This document shows positions 1 through 6,667 of a stretch of 8,810 nt of DNA, one piece after another; position 1 is the first letter of the stretch, and the number at the start of each line of letters is the position of its first letter. Source of the DNA: Heteroruminococcus sp964370005 (lineage in GTDB: Bacteria; Bacillota; Clostridia; Oscillospirales; Ruminococcaceae); NCBI GenBank assembly GCA_964370005.1, contig CAYJGR010000074.1, positions 1 through 8,810 of the forward strand. The letters run 5' to 3'. The position numbers were made by a program, and so were the translations under genes. The notes beneath the pieces were generated by a model that did no database searches, was not told the DNA's origin, and saw only the letters and a list, made by a program, of their open reading frames with translations.

Positions 1-155
1 GCTTTACATCATTGGGCAAAGACGATCACTTAAACAGCATGAAGTGCATAGCAAGGATGCTTTTTGATGAAGACTTTGTGGACAAAGTGCACGGTGCCGG
101 TGATGATCAAACGCTCAAGAAGTTGATAGAAAAGATGGAGCAAGAGAATGAGTGA
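1..155 (+). CDS. C-terminal end of a PTS EIIA (type 2)-like protein, partial
   Basis: An open frame enters from the left edge (codons from position 3) and stops with TGA at 153-155, leaving about 50 residues. The tail reads HLNSMKCIARMLFDEDFVDK, then a charged helix ending in EKMEQENE. This pattern (a helix with 'LA.LL.DE.F', a short gap, then 'L..LI') resembles the C-terminal end of the fructose/mannitol-type EIIA phosphocarrier domain. That domain receives phosphate from HPr and passes it to EIIB, or senses PTS status when fused to PRD-type regulators. The phosphorylated histidine would lie outside the window, so the call rests on general similarity of a short segment. Its stop lies 13 bases before the preferred start of the creatininase-family gene, so the two are probably co-transcribed. 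A stand-alone EIIA and the tail of a PRD regulator cannot be told apart here. Confidence 0.45.
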   Translation, partial: FTSLGKDDHLNSMKCIARMLFDEDFVDKVHGAGDDQTLKKLIEKMEQENE

Positions 156-168
156 TGGAGGAAAGATG

Positions 169-927
169 ATGACACGACTTATACAGGATATGACTTGGCC
201 AGAGGCCAAAGAATGCATTGCAAAAGCACCATTTGTATTTGTGCCGGTTGGTTCCACCGAGCAACACGGTTACCACATGCCGCTGGGCACTGATAATTAC
301 ACCGCTGTTGATGAATGCTTGCGCTGTGCAGAACTTGTGGATGGACTGGTCATGCCCTGCATAAACTACGGACAAATCTGGTCACATAATGATTTTCCTG
401 GAGATTTTTGGCTTACTCCAAATACGCTCAAGCAGGTGCTCAAAGAAATTGCCATTTGTCTTAAGGCTCATAGGGCACAGAATATTGTGTTTATCTCGGG
501 ACATGGTGGCAATGTGGGCACAATCAAAGAGGCTGCACGAGAGCTGTATGATGAGCAAGATATGCACAATGTTTACTATTTCTGCCTCTATAAGCAAATT
601 GAGTATGCGAAAGATTTAATTGATAGTCCAATTTTTAGCACCTCATTCATGCATGCCGAGGAGATTGAGACCTCCATGATGATGCATATACGCCCGGATT
701 TGGTGCATTTGGACCGTGCCGTGGATAGCTGTCCTGAAGTACCGGTGTATTATTCTTGCAGTGCTGTCAAATGGAGTGAATTTAACGAGATAGGCAGTTT
801 TGGCGATCCCAGCACTGCCACAGCCGAACATGGCCGCATATTCTTAGAGCGCATGTGCGATGGAATCGCTGATAAGCTTCGCCAGTGCGTGGCAGCACGT
901 GAAAAAGAGAATAAAACGAAATATTAA
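169..927 (+). CDS. Creatininase-family metal-dependent hydrolase
   Basis: Encodes 252 residues from the ATG at 169, about normal for the creatininase (creatinine amidohydrolase) family. Family members hydrolyse C-N bonds in cyclic or formylated amides, or modify peptides and sugar rings, using two metal ions. Visible signatures are PVGSTEQHGYHMPLGTD near residues 26-42 (ligands E31, H33, D42), SGHGGN near 110-115 (H112) and HAEEIETS near 162-169. The GHGGN form, rather than the GHYEN of true creatininase, argues for another substrate. I cannot name the substrate; as I recall, the inositol-pathway hydrolase IolN is a sugar-ring member of this superfamily, but nothing here proves that role. The start is chosen because GGAGG at 157-161 stands 7 bases before ATG 169. 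ATG 166 and ATG 148 (which overlaps the upstream gene) are alternatives. No membrane segment or signal peptide is seen, so it should be cytoplasmic. Confidence 0.88.
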   Translation: MTRLIQDMTWPEAKECIAKAPFVFVPVGSTEQHGYHMPLGTDNYTAVDECLRCAELVDGLVMPCINYGQIWSHNDFPGDFWLTPNTLKQVLKEIAICLKAHRAQNIVFISGHGGNVGTIKEAARELYDEQDMHNVYYFCLYKQIEYAKDLIDSPIFSTSFMHAEEIETSMMMHIRPDLVHLDRAVDSCPEVPVYYSCSAVKWSEFNEIGSFGDPSTATAEHGRIFLERMCDGIADKLRQCVAAREKENKTKY

Positions 928-1011
928 CAAGCAAGGGAACAACTTGCACTGAGAAATGTCTTGATAGTCGTACTATGGCTAAACTCTGGCAGATTAAAAC
1001 CATCCATTAAC

Positions 1012-1066
1012 ATACCGATCCCCAAAAGTTAGACCAAAAATCTAACCTTTGGAGATCGGTATTTTT
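1012..1066 (+). terminator. Long imperfect hairpin with T-tail after the creatininase-family gene
   Basis: The arms 1012-1033 and 1041-1062 form 20 base pairs (9 + 5 + 6) with two single mismatches (1021 x 1053 and 1027 x 1047) around a 7-base loop. Five T follow at 1062-1066. It lies 84 bases after the stop codon at 927 and would end plus-strand transcripts. The stem is longer than most simple terminators. It contains the motif CCCAAAAGTTAGA and is followed at once by ATGGCAAAG, a layout also seen near IS3-family ends (see findings). Positions 928-1011 between the stop codon and the hairpin hold nothing else I can support. Confidence 0.65.
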
Positions 1067-1166
1067 ATGGCAAAGTCCAGCTCGTAAATCGCCATCAGAG
1101 GCAATTTAATCACAAATATTTCCCTGCTAAATATGAGCTTACCTACAATAATGTGGTGGGGCAGGC

Positions 1167-1202
1167 AAAAACCCTCGATACGCAAATGCATACCGAGGGT
1201 TT
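1167..1202 (-). terminator. Intrinsic terminator of the minus-strand uronate operon
   Basis: On the minus strand, AAACCCTCG (1194-1202) pairs perfectly with CGAGGGTTT (1169-1177). The interior GTATGC and GCGTAT can add six more pairs (four Watson-Crick, two G-U), giving about 15 pairs closed by the loop ATTT. A run of five T on the minus strand (1167-1171) follows the GC-rich stem. It lies 47 bases beyond the stop codon of the kduD-type gene and is the natural end of the seven-gene transcript. It faces the plus-strand hairpin at 1012-1066, so the two convergent units are insulated from one another. Confidence 0.8.
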
Positions 1203-1248
1203 CTTGTCATATAGAAAAAGCTTGTAGCTACACTGCAAAATTTTTCCC

Positions 1249-2034
1249 TTAGGGTTGCTTCCCAATATAAGCCAGTATCCCGCCATCGACATAAAGTATA
1301 TGCCCATTGACAAAATCAGACGCTGCGGAGGATAGGAATACCACAGGCCCTGCAAGGTCTTCGGGCGTGCCCCAGCGTGCAGCGGGGGTCTTTGCCACTA
1401 TGAAGCTGTCAAAGGGGTGGGGACTGCCGTCGGCCTGCTTTTCACGCAGGGGTGCGGTCTGGGGGGTGGCTATGTAGCCGGGCCCTATGCCGTTGCACTG
1501 GATGTTGTGCTGGCCAAACTCCGAGCAGATATTGCGGGTGAGCATCTTAAGGCCACCCTTTGCGGCGGCGTAGGCGCTGACCGTCTCTCTGCCAAGTTCG
1601 CTCATCATGGAGCAGATGTTTATGATTTTGCCCTGCCCCTTTTCTATCATGGCGGGGATTACCGCTTTGCTCACGATGAAGGGGGCGTTGAGGTCAACGT
1701 CTATCACCTTGCGGAAGTCCTCGGCGCTCATCTCGCACATGGGTATGCGCTTTATAATGCCGGCGTTGTTGACAAGTATGTCGATCACGCCGACGTCGGC
1801 CTTTATCTTGGCCACCATGTCATTTACACCTTGCTCGTCGGTCACGTCGCAAACATAGCCATGCGCCGTGATGCCGTCGGCCTTGTAGGCGGCTATGCCT
1901 TTGTCCACCATTTCTCTATTTATATCGTTGAATACAATGGTCGCACCCGCACCGGCCAAGGCCTTGGCCATCGAGTAGCCTATGCCATAGCTCGCACCGG
2001 TTATTAGGGCGATTTTACCCTTTAAGTTAAACAT
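1249..2034 (-). CDS. kduD: KduD/DhuD-type SDR: 2-keto-3-deoxygluconate 5-dehydrogenase (often labelled gluconate 5-dehydrogenase)
   Basis: A 261-residue classical short-chain dehydrogenase/reductase. Seen: cofactor motif TGASYGIG (12-19), NNAG (89-92), active-site N116, S142, Y155 and K159, and the C-terminal segment NGHILYVDGGILAYIGKQP. The long ICSMMSELGRETVSAYAAAKGG stretch and that C-terminus are what I recall from Streptococcus suis gluconate 5-dehydrogenase and streptococcal DhuD. Those enzymes interconvert 5-keto and 5-hydroxy sugar acids with NAD(P)H. Directly after kduI, the likely reaction is reduction of 2,5-diketo-3-deoxygluconate to KDG. AGGAGG at 2045-2050 stands 10 bases before the ATG. 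It is the last gene of the operon, 20 bases after kduI, and is followed by a terminator. It is visibly more GC-rich than the transporter genes. A true gluconate 5-dehydrogenase is the main alternative. Confidence 0.82.
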   Translation of the reverse strand: MFNLKGKIALITGASYGIGYSMAKALAGAGATIVFNDINREMVDKGIAAYKADGITAHGYVCDVTDEQGVNDMVAKIKADVGVIDILVNNAGIIKRIPMCEMSAEDFRKVIDVDLNAPFIVSKAVIPAMIEKGQGKIINICSMMSELGRETVSAYAAAKGGLKMLTRNICSEFGQHNIQCNGIGPGYIATPQTAPLREKQADGSPHPFDSFIVAKTPAARWGTPEDLAGPVVFLSSAASDFVNGHILYVDGGILAYIGKQP

Positions 2035-2054
2035 GTTTTCGTGTCCTCCTGTGG

Positions 2055-2897
2055 TTATCTCATATCACCGATTTTGATGCCGTCCATGTCGTCGAATTCT
2101 TGATTTTCGCCACCCATAGCCCATATAAAGGTATAGTTTGAGGTGCCTGCACCCGAATGTATGCTCCAACTCGGGCTGATGACGGCCTGTTCATTTGTCA
2201 TGACGATGTGACGGGTCTCGGTCGGCTCACCCATCATATGAAACACAGCATTGTCACCCTCGATATCAAAATACATATATATCTCCATACGGCGCTCGTG
2301 GGTGTGGGAGGACATGGTGTTCCAAATGTTGCCCGACGCCAACATGGTCATACCCATGGAAAGTTGGCAGGTCTTTAGCACATCCGGGTGGATAAACTGG
2401 CACAGGGTGCGCTTGTTGGCGGTTTCTTGGCTACCCAGCTCCCTTTTGGCCGCCTCATTCATGGTTATAATGCGGGTTTCATAACTGCAATGTGCGGGGG
2501 CACTGACCATATAAAATTTTGCGGGGGTCGCCTTGTCTGTCGAGACAAAACTTACCTCTTTTGCACCCATGGTGATATATAGGCAGTCCTTGGTGTTAAG
2601 CACATAGGTCTTGCCATCCACCGACACAGTACCACCACCGCCGATGTTAAATATACCTATCTCACGGCGCTCCAGTATATACTTTGTGCCAAAGCTACCC
2701 CACACATCTATGCCGTCATCGAGCGAAACAGCCTTTGTGATGGGCATACATCCAAATGTAACCATTCGGTCAACATGGCTATACACCGCCGTGATGGTAT
2801 CTTCCACGAATAGATTTTCAATCAAAAACTCCGAGCGCACCTCCTCTGTGGTGTAACGTTTGAAGTCTCTTTGATTGCAGGAATAGCGAATATCCAT
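2055..2897 (-). CDS. kduI: 5-keto-4-deoxyuronate isomerase
   Basis: A 280-residue protein matching the length and motifs of KduI (278 residues in E. coli). It isomerises 5-keto-4-deoxyuronate (DKI) to 2,5-diketo-3-deoxygluconate (DKII) in the cytoplasm. The bicupin metal site is intact: SHTHERRME gives H198, H200 and E205, and SWSIHSG gives H247. Other family stretches are present: MPITK near 51, LERRE near 75, the glycine-rich NIGGGGT near 84, APAH near 133, CQLSMG near 177, and NEQAVISPSWSIHSG near 235. AAAGGA precedes the ATG by about 7 bases. The gene lies 14 bases after the upstream SDR and 20 before the kduD-type gene, so it is clearly in the operon. This is the firmest functional anchor in the window. 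Confidence 0.95.
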   Translation of the reverse strand: MDIRYSCNQRDFKRYTTEEVRSEFLIENLFVEDTITAVYSHVDRMVTFGCMPITKAVSLDDGIDVWGSFGTKYILERREIGIFNIGGGGTVSVDGKTYVLNTKDCLYITMGAKEVSFVSTDKATPAKFYMVSAPAHCSYETRIITMNEAAKRELGSQETANKRTLCQFIHPDVLKTCQLSMGMTMLASGNIWNTMSSHTHERRMEIYMYFDIEGDNAVFHMMGEPTETRHIVMTNEQAVISPSWSIHSGAGTSNYTFIWAMGGENQEFDDMDGIKIGDMR

Positions 2898-2911
2898 AAT
2901 CTCATCCTTTC

Positions 2912-3649
2912 TCAGCGTATATTAAGCCCACCGTTTATATCGATGGCCTCACCGTTTATAAAATCATTTTGAGACAGCATAAGAATTGCCGACGCGATGT
3001 TTTCGGGTATGCCGTTGCGCTGTAGGGGGTTGCCCTTTGCCCAGTTTTCCATCTGCTCGGGGGTGCTCACTTTGTGATGGAAAGGTGTATCGATAACTCC
3101 CGGAACAACCGAATTTACACGGATTTGTGGGGCAAGCTCCTTTGCAAAGCCACGTGTTGCCACATCCACAGCCCCCTTTGCGGCGGCATATATGGTGGCG
3201 GTGGGTCCGCCATGGCGGATAACCACACTCGAAACATTGATTATATTGGGGTCTTGTGTGCTCGCACAAAGCAGGGGCACACACAGTGAGCTGATTTTCA
3301 TGAGACTAAATGTATTGAGTGCGAAAATCTCCTGCATCAAATCCCACTGTAGGGCATCAGCTGCTTGACGTTTTACAAGTCCGCCTGCGTTATTTATAAG
3401 CACGTCGAGATGATCGGTCTTTTCTGCCACTTGCCTTACAAGCTCACAGCAGGCCGCCTCGGTGGTGATATCGGCCTTTATAAGGTGGGCGGTACAGCCC
3501 AATGCCTCTACCTCGGCTTTTACTTTCTCGACCTGCTCCTTTGAGGAGTTATAGTGCAAAAACAGTGTGTTGTTATCGGTGGCAAACAGGCGGGCGGTCT
3601 GTGCGCCTATGCCTGTGCTTGCCCCTGTTATCAGTATTGCTTTGCTCAT
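2912..3649 (-). CDS. Short-chain dehydrogenase/reductase, substrate unknown
   Basis: A 245-residue classical SDR, cytoplasmic. Seen: TGASTGIG (8-15) for cofactor binding, NNAG (86-89), N112, S141, Y154 and K158 as the catalytic set, and the closing INGEAIDINGG typical of FabG-like members. Its ATG overlaps the TGA of the TRAP small permease by four bases (ATGA), with GGAGG at 3657-3661 seven bases upstream, so the two are translationally coupled. Placed between the transporter and kduI, it should act on the imported sugar acid or one of its keto derivatives. It is clearly divergent from the other SDR of the operon (different cofactor loop, different C-terminus), so it is not a simple duplicate. 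It may be a second DKII reductase with other cofactor preference, or an oxidoreductase for a different uronate. FabG itself is unlikely, as no fatty-acid genes are near. Confidence 0.8.
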   Translation of the reverse strand: MSKAILITGASTGIGAQTARLFATDNNTLFLHYNSSKEQVEKVKAEVEALGCTAHLIKADITTEAACCELVRQVAEKTDHLDVLINNAGGLVKRQAADALQWDLMQEIFALNTFSLMKISSLCVPLLCASTQDPNIINVSSVVIRHGGPTATIYAAAKGAVDVATRGFAKELAPQIRVNSVVPGVIDTPFHHKVSTPEQMENWAKGNPLQRNGIPENIASAILMLSQNDFINGEAIDINGGLNIR

Positions 3650-4176
3650 GCAGTACCCTCCAGTCCGGTGTTGTTTTGTGCGGGATTTATCAGTTTTACT
3701 GCATTTTGGGCGATATTTCTAATGGTATAAATACACCAAAACACCGCATTAAATGGTATGCAAAGATAAAAATATCTTACCGTCCATCGCAAATTTGCAG
3801 TAGTTTGTACTGCCGTTATACACAGTGAGGTGCCGTAATACACCATAAGCAAATAAAACACCAATGCCACGGTAAACACTATACATTCAAGCAGTGCAAG
3901 GGGGCGTCCCTTTATATAACTTTGTATTATATCCACCCTAAAGTGCTCATTTTCTCTACAAAGCAGTGTGGCACATGTCATAACAAGCCACGCAAATAAA
4001 AACTCTATAATTTCGTCGAACCACCCCATGGAGAAAGAGGGAAACATCGAGAGTAGCGGAACAAATCTAAAGAACACCTTAGCACATAAAATCGTTCCGA
4101 GTGATATTAGGCAAAACACACATACGCCTTCGAGGAATTTGGCAAAATAAGAATCTACTTTTTGTAATGTTTTCAT
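3646..4176 (-). CDS. TRAP transporter small permease (DctQ family)
   Basis: A 176-residue membrane protein with the four-helix plan of DctQ subunits: hydrophobic segments near residues 14-39, 54-73, 93-114 and 134-158. The family pattern after helix 2 is present: EIIEFLFAW, then a short run to RENEHFRVD (H78, D82). DctQ associates with the large permease in the membrane and is required for sodium-coupled uptake from the binding protein. The start at 4176 is 11 bases after the stop of the large permease gene. The only ribosome-binding candidate is a G-run (AAGGGGGGG on the minus strand, 4181-4189) very close to the ATG, so translation probably depends on coupling. Its stop overlaps the next SDR start. 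It follows the large permease gene instead of preceding it, which is the less usual order. Confidence 0.88.
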   Translation of the reverse strand: MKTLQKVDSYFAKFLEGVCVFCLISLGTILCAKVFFRFVPLLSMFPSFSMGWFDEIIEFLFAWLVMTCATLLCRENEHFRVDIIQSYIKGRPLALLECIVFTVALVFYLLMVYYGTSLCITAVQTTANLRWTVRYFYLCIPFNAVFWCIYTIRNIAQNAVKLINPAQNNTGLEGTA

Positions 4177-4187
4177 ATTGCCCCCCC

Positions 4188-5468
4188 TTACATAAACAGA
4201 TTAGGCACAAATGTTGACAATGGCGGCCAGAAGGAACAAGCCATCAACACAAGGAAAATGCCTATAAGATATGGAATAACGGTTTTTGACAGCTCAATGA
4301 CATCGACATCACATATACTGGCTACAGCATAAAGACTCATACCAACCGGTGGTGTAAGAAGACCGATCATGCTGGCCAAAATCATAATAACACCAAACTG
4401 CACAAGATCCATACCGATAGAATTGATTATGGGTAGGAATATAGGGGTTGCTATAAGTATAACAGCAGTACCCTCTACAAAGCAACCTAAAACGAGTAAA
4501 ATCATTACAATCATAAATGTTAGCAGGTAGGGATTTTGAGTTATGCCTGTCATTCCCTCTATAACTGCATTGGGAATGCGCTGATGCTGTAAGAAGTATG
4601 CAAGGAAATTTGCTACAGCTATGATAAACAGTGTTTTACATGATTGTCTCGCAGTATTTTTCAGTACATTTATTATGTCTTTGAGTTTTAGTTCTCGGTA
4701 AAGCAATGTGCCTAAAATCAGAGCATATAGGCTGGCCACAGCGGCGGCTTCGGTCGGGGTAAATATTCCGCCCCATATACCACCGATTATTATAACCACG
4801 GTCATTAGTGAAGGCAGTGCGCCAAAAAACAGCTTTATTCTTTTAAGTATGGGTACACGTGCCTCCGAGGGGTAGTTGTTTTTCTTGCTTGTAATGTACA
4901 CACTTATAGCCATCGCTACAGCCATAAGCAGGCCGGGTATAAATCCGGCCATAAACAGCTTGCCTACCGACACACTGGTGATAGAGGCGTAGACTACAAA
5001 GGGGATGCTTGGGGGAATAACAGGGCCTATGGTAGAGGAAGCCGCTGTAATACCTGCACTGAACTTTTTATCAAAGCCTGCGTCGGTCATGGCTTTTACC
5101 TCTATAGCACCAAGACCTGCGGCATCGGCAACAGCTGCACCGCTCATGCCCGAGAAAATTACACTCGAAAGAATATTCACCTGTCCAAGCCCACCGGGAT
5201 AATGACCTACACAGGCTCTGGCGAAATTAAAAATACGGTCGGTAATTCCGCCGGTGTTCATAAGGTTTCCTGCCAAAATGAAAAACGGTATGGCCAACAT
5301 TGTAAAACCTGTTGCACCGACATAGATGCGCTGCGCCATTACAGGCAAAAAGTCAGCCTGTCCCATTGCGGCAAAAACCCCGGCCGAGGTTATGCCCATA
5401 CTGGCGGCCACCGGTACACCCACAATCATAAGAGCCAACAAAAGCACACACGTTATAAGGGCAACCAA
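4188..5468 (-). CDS. TRAP transporter large permease (DctM family), TTG start
   Basis: A 426-residue, highly hydrophobic protein of the normal DctM length. DctM carries the substrate across the membrane, driven by the sodium gradient. Family motifs are clear: FFILAGNLM near 62, GMSGAAVADAAGLGAIEVKAM near 107-127, AASSTIGPVIPPSIPFVVYA near 142-161, GGIFTPTEAAAVA near 233-245, and GLLTPPVGMSLY near 369-380. The start codon is TTG (5466-5468). It is supported by GGAGGTG on the minus strand 8 bases upstream and because the next Met (residue 14) would cut into the first hydrophobic segment. A strong hairpin (5497-5536) stands about 28 bases before the start, between the binding-protein gene and this one, and may lower permease expression relative to the binding protein. 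Confidence 0.92.
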   Translation of the reverse strand: MVALITCVLLLALMIVGVPVAASMGITSAGVFAAMGQADFLPVMAQRIYVGATGFTMLAIPFFILAGNLMNTGGITDRIFNFARACVGHYPGGLGQVNILSSVIFSGMSGAAVADAAGLGAIEVKAMTDAGFDKKFSAGITAASSTIGPVIPPSIPFVVYASITSVSVGKLFMAGFIPGLLMAVAMAISVYITSKKNNYPSEARVPILKRIKLFFGALPSLMTVVIIIGGIWGGIFTPTEAAAVASLYALILGTLLYRELKLKDIINVLKNTARQSCKTLFIIAVANFLAYFLQHQRIPNAVIEGMTGITQNPYLLTFMIVMILLVLGCFVEGTAVILIATPIFLPIINSIGMDLVQFGVIMILASMIGLLTPPVGMSLYAVASICDVDVIELSKTVIPYLIGIFLVLMACSFWPPLSTFVPNLFM

Positions 5469-5496
5469 TCTTTACACCTCCCAAATTATATGAACA

Positions 5497-5536
5497 TGGC
5501 AGGCGGTAAATACATGACGCATGTCACCGCCTGCCA
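5497..5536 (-). promoter_or_regulatory. Intercistronic mRNA hairpin between the TRAP binding-protein and large-permease genes
   Basis: The arms TGGCAGGCGGT (5497-5507) and ACCGCCTGCCA (5526-5536) pair perfectly over 11 bases. Inside, ACATG (5512-5516) and CATGT (5520-5524) make a second stem around ACG. On the minus strand no T-run follows, so it is not a typical terminator. Such hairpins after solute-binding-protein genes are known to block 3' exonucleases or cause partial termination, giving more binding protein than permease. That role here is inferred from position. Confidence 0.65.
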
Positions 5537-5566
5537 AAGCCTATAATTTAATACAATTTGTTTTGT

Positions 5567-6634
5567 TTATCTCTCTGCCTCAACCATCTCAAGGAATGTA
5601 TCGATATAGGTGGGGTCTTCCACGTAATCTGTGATGGTCTGGTAAGCGGGCTCCATAACTGCTGCAAATGCTGCGGTATCGGGACGTGTTACCTCCATAC
5701 CCTCTGCCTCCAGAAGTGCGATGTATTCCTCATCGCTGTTCTTGGTGAGATCACGCATAGTGGTAGCGGCATTTTTGCTGGCATCGCTGATTATGGTCTG
5801 ATAATCAGCGGGAAGCTCTTCCCAAACCTTCTGGCTTACAACCAGGTTCATAGAGTTGTAAACATGGTTTGTGATAGCAAGATGGCTTTGAGTCTCGTAA
5901 AATTTCTGGGTGTAAATAACGCTAACGGGGTTTTCCTGTCCATCAACAACACCCTGCTGTAGCGAGAGGTAAAGCTCGTTAAAGGCGATGGACTGAACAT
6001 CGGCGCCCAAAGCTTCCATACAGGATTGTAGCTGAATTTCGCCGGGGGTACGCACCTTGAGGCCTGCAATATCGGCAGGGCTGTTTACAGGACGTACAGA
6101 GTTTGTGAAGCTACGGAAACCGTAGTCCCAGCTACCCATGTACACAAGACCTTGGTCGGCCAGCTCATCCTTTACCCAATCATAGAAGGGGCCATCAAGC
6201 ACGGCATAAGCGTGGTCATAGCTGTCAAATGCGAAGGGGAGCATAACGGTGGCGAACTTCTTGGAGTATTTATCCAAGGATCCCTGTGTGCCAAGTGACA
6301 TATCAACAGCACCCAAGATATTCTGCTCAAGCATCTGAGCAGGGTCACCCAGTTCGTTGTTGGGATAAACTTCTATCATTACATCACCGCCGGTTTTCTC
6401 GGCGATTTCATCGGCAAACTGCTGTGCGGCTATGCCACCGGGATGATCCTCGGTTGCATAGTGGGCAAGACGCAGGGTGTAGGTGGGCTCGGCGGGAGTT
6501 GCCTCGTCCTCGGTGGCAGACTCGGAATCATCGGCGGCAGGTGCCTCGGAGGCTGCAGGTTCTTCGGTCTGGCCACATGCTACCATGGAGAAGGCCAACA
6601 TTGCTGCAAGAATAAGCGCAAGAAACTTTTTCAT
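5567..6634 (-). CDS. TRAP transporter substrate-binding lipoprotein (DctP family)
   Basis: A 355-residue solute-binding protein. It starts with MKKFLALILAAM and a lipobox-like SMVAC (C20), then a flexible acidic Ala/Pro-rich linker (21-50), as in lipoproteins tethered outside a Gram-positive membrane. The mature domain has the DctP layout: LRLAHYATEDHPG near 54, a conserved LKVRTPG with R195 (the Arg that clamps the ligand carboxylate), FNELYLSLQQGVVDGQENP near 218-236, and KVWEELP near 269. It would capture a sugar acid. Context (kdgF, kduI, kduD) points to an unsaturated or keto-deoxy uronate, but hexuronates are possible. GAGGAG precedes the ATG by about 10 bases. It lies 33 bases after kdgF and is followed by a hairpin before the large permease gene. 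Confidence 0.92.
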   Translation of the reverse strand: MKKFLALILAAMLAFSMVACGQTEEPAASEAPAADDSESATEDEATPAEPTYTLRLAHYATEDHPGGIAAQQFADEIAEKTGGDVMIEVYPNNELGDPAQMLEQNILGAVDMSLGTQGSLDKYSKKFATVMLPFAFDSYDHAYAVLDGPFYDWVKDELADQGLVYMGSWDYGFRSFTNSVRPVNSPADIAGLKVRTPGEIQLQSCMEALGADVQSIAFNELYLSLQQGVVDGQENPVSVIYTQKFYETQSHLAITNHVYNSMNLVVSQKVWEELPADYQTIISDASKNAATTMRDLTKNSDEEYIALLEAEGMEVTRPDTAAFAAVMEPAYQTITDYVEDPTYIDTFLEMVEAER

Positions 6635-6667
6635 AATTTAAAGACTCCTCTCAATATTAAATGATTT

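Noticed and set aside
1417..2007. Long plus-strand open frame opposite the kduD-type gene
   Set aside because: Antisense shadow of a GC-rich, clearly recognisable SDR; no ribosome binding site and no family resemblance.
5497..5536. Hairpin read as a full terminator
   Set aside because: No T-run follows on the transcribed strand and the transporter genes continue directly; kept as a regulatory hairpin.
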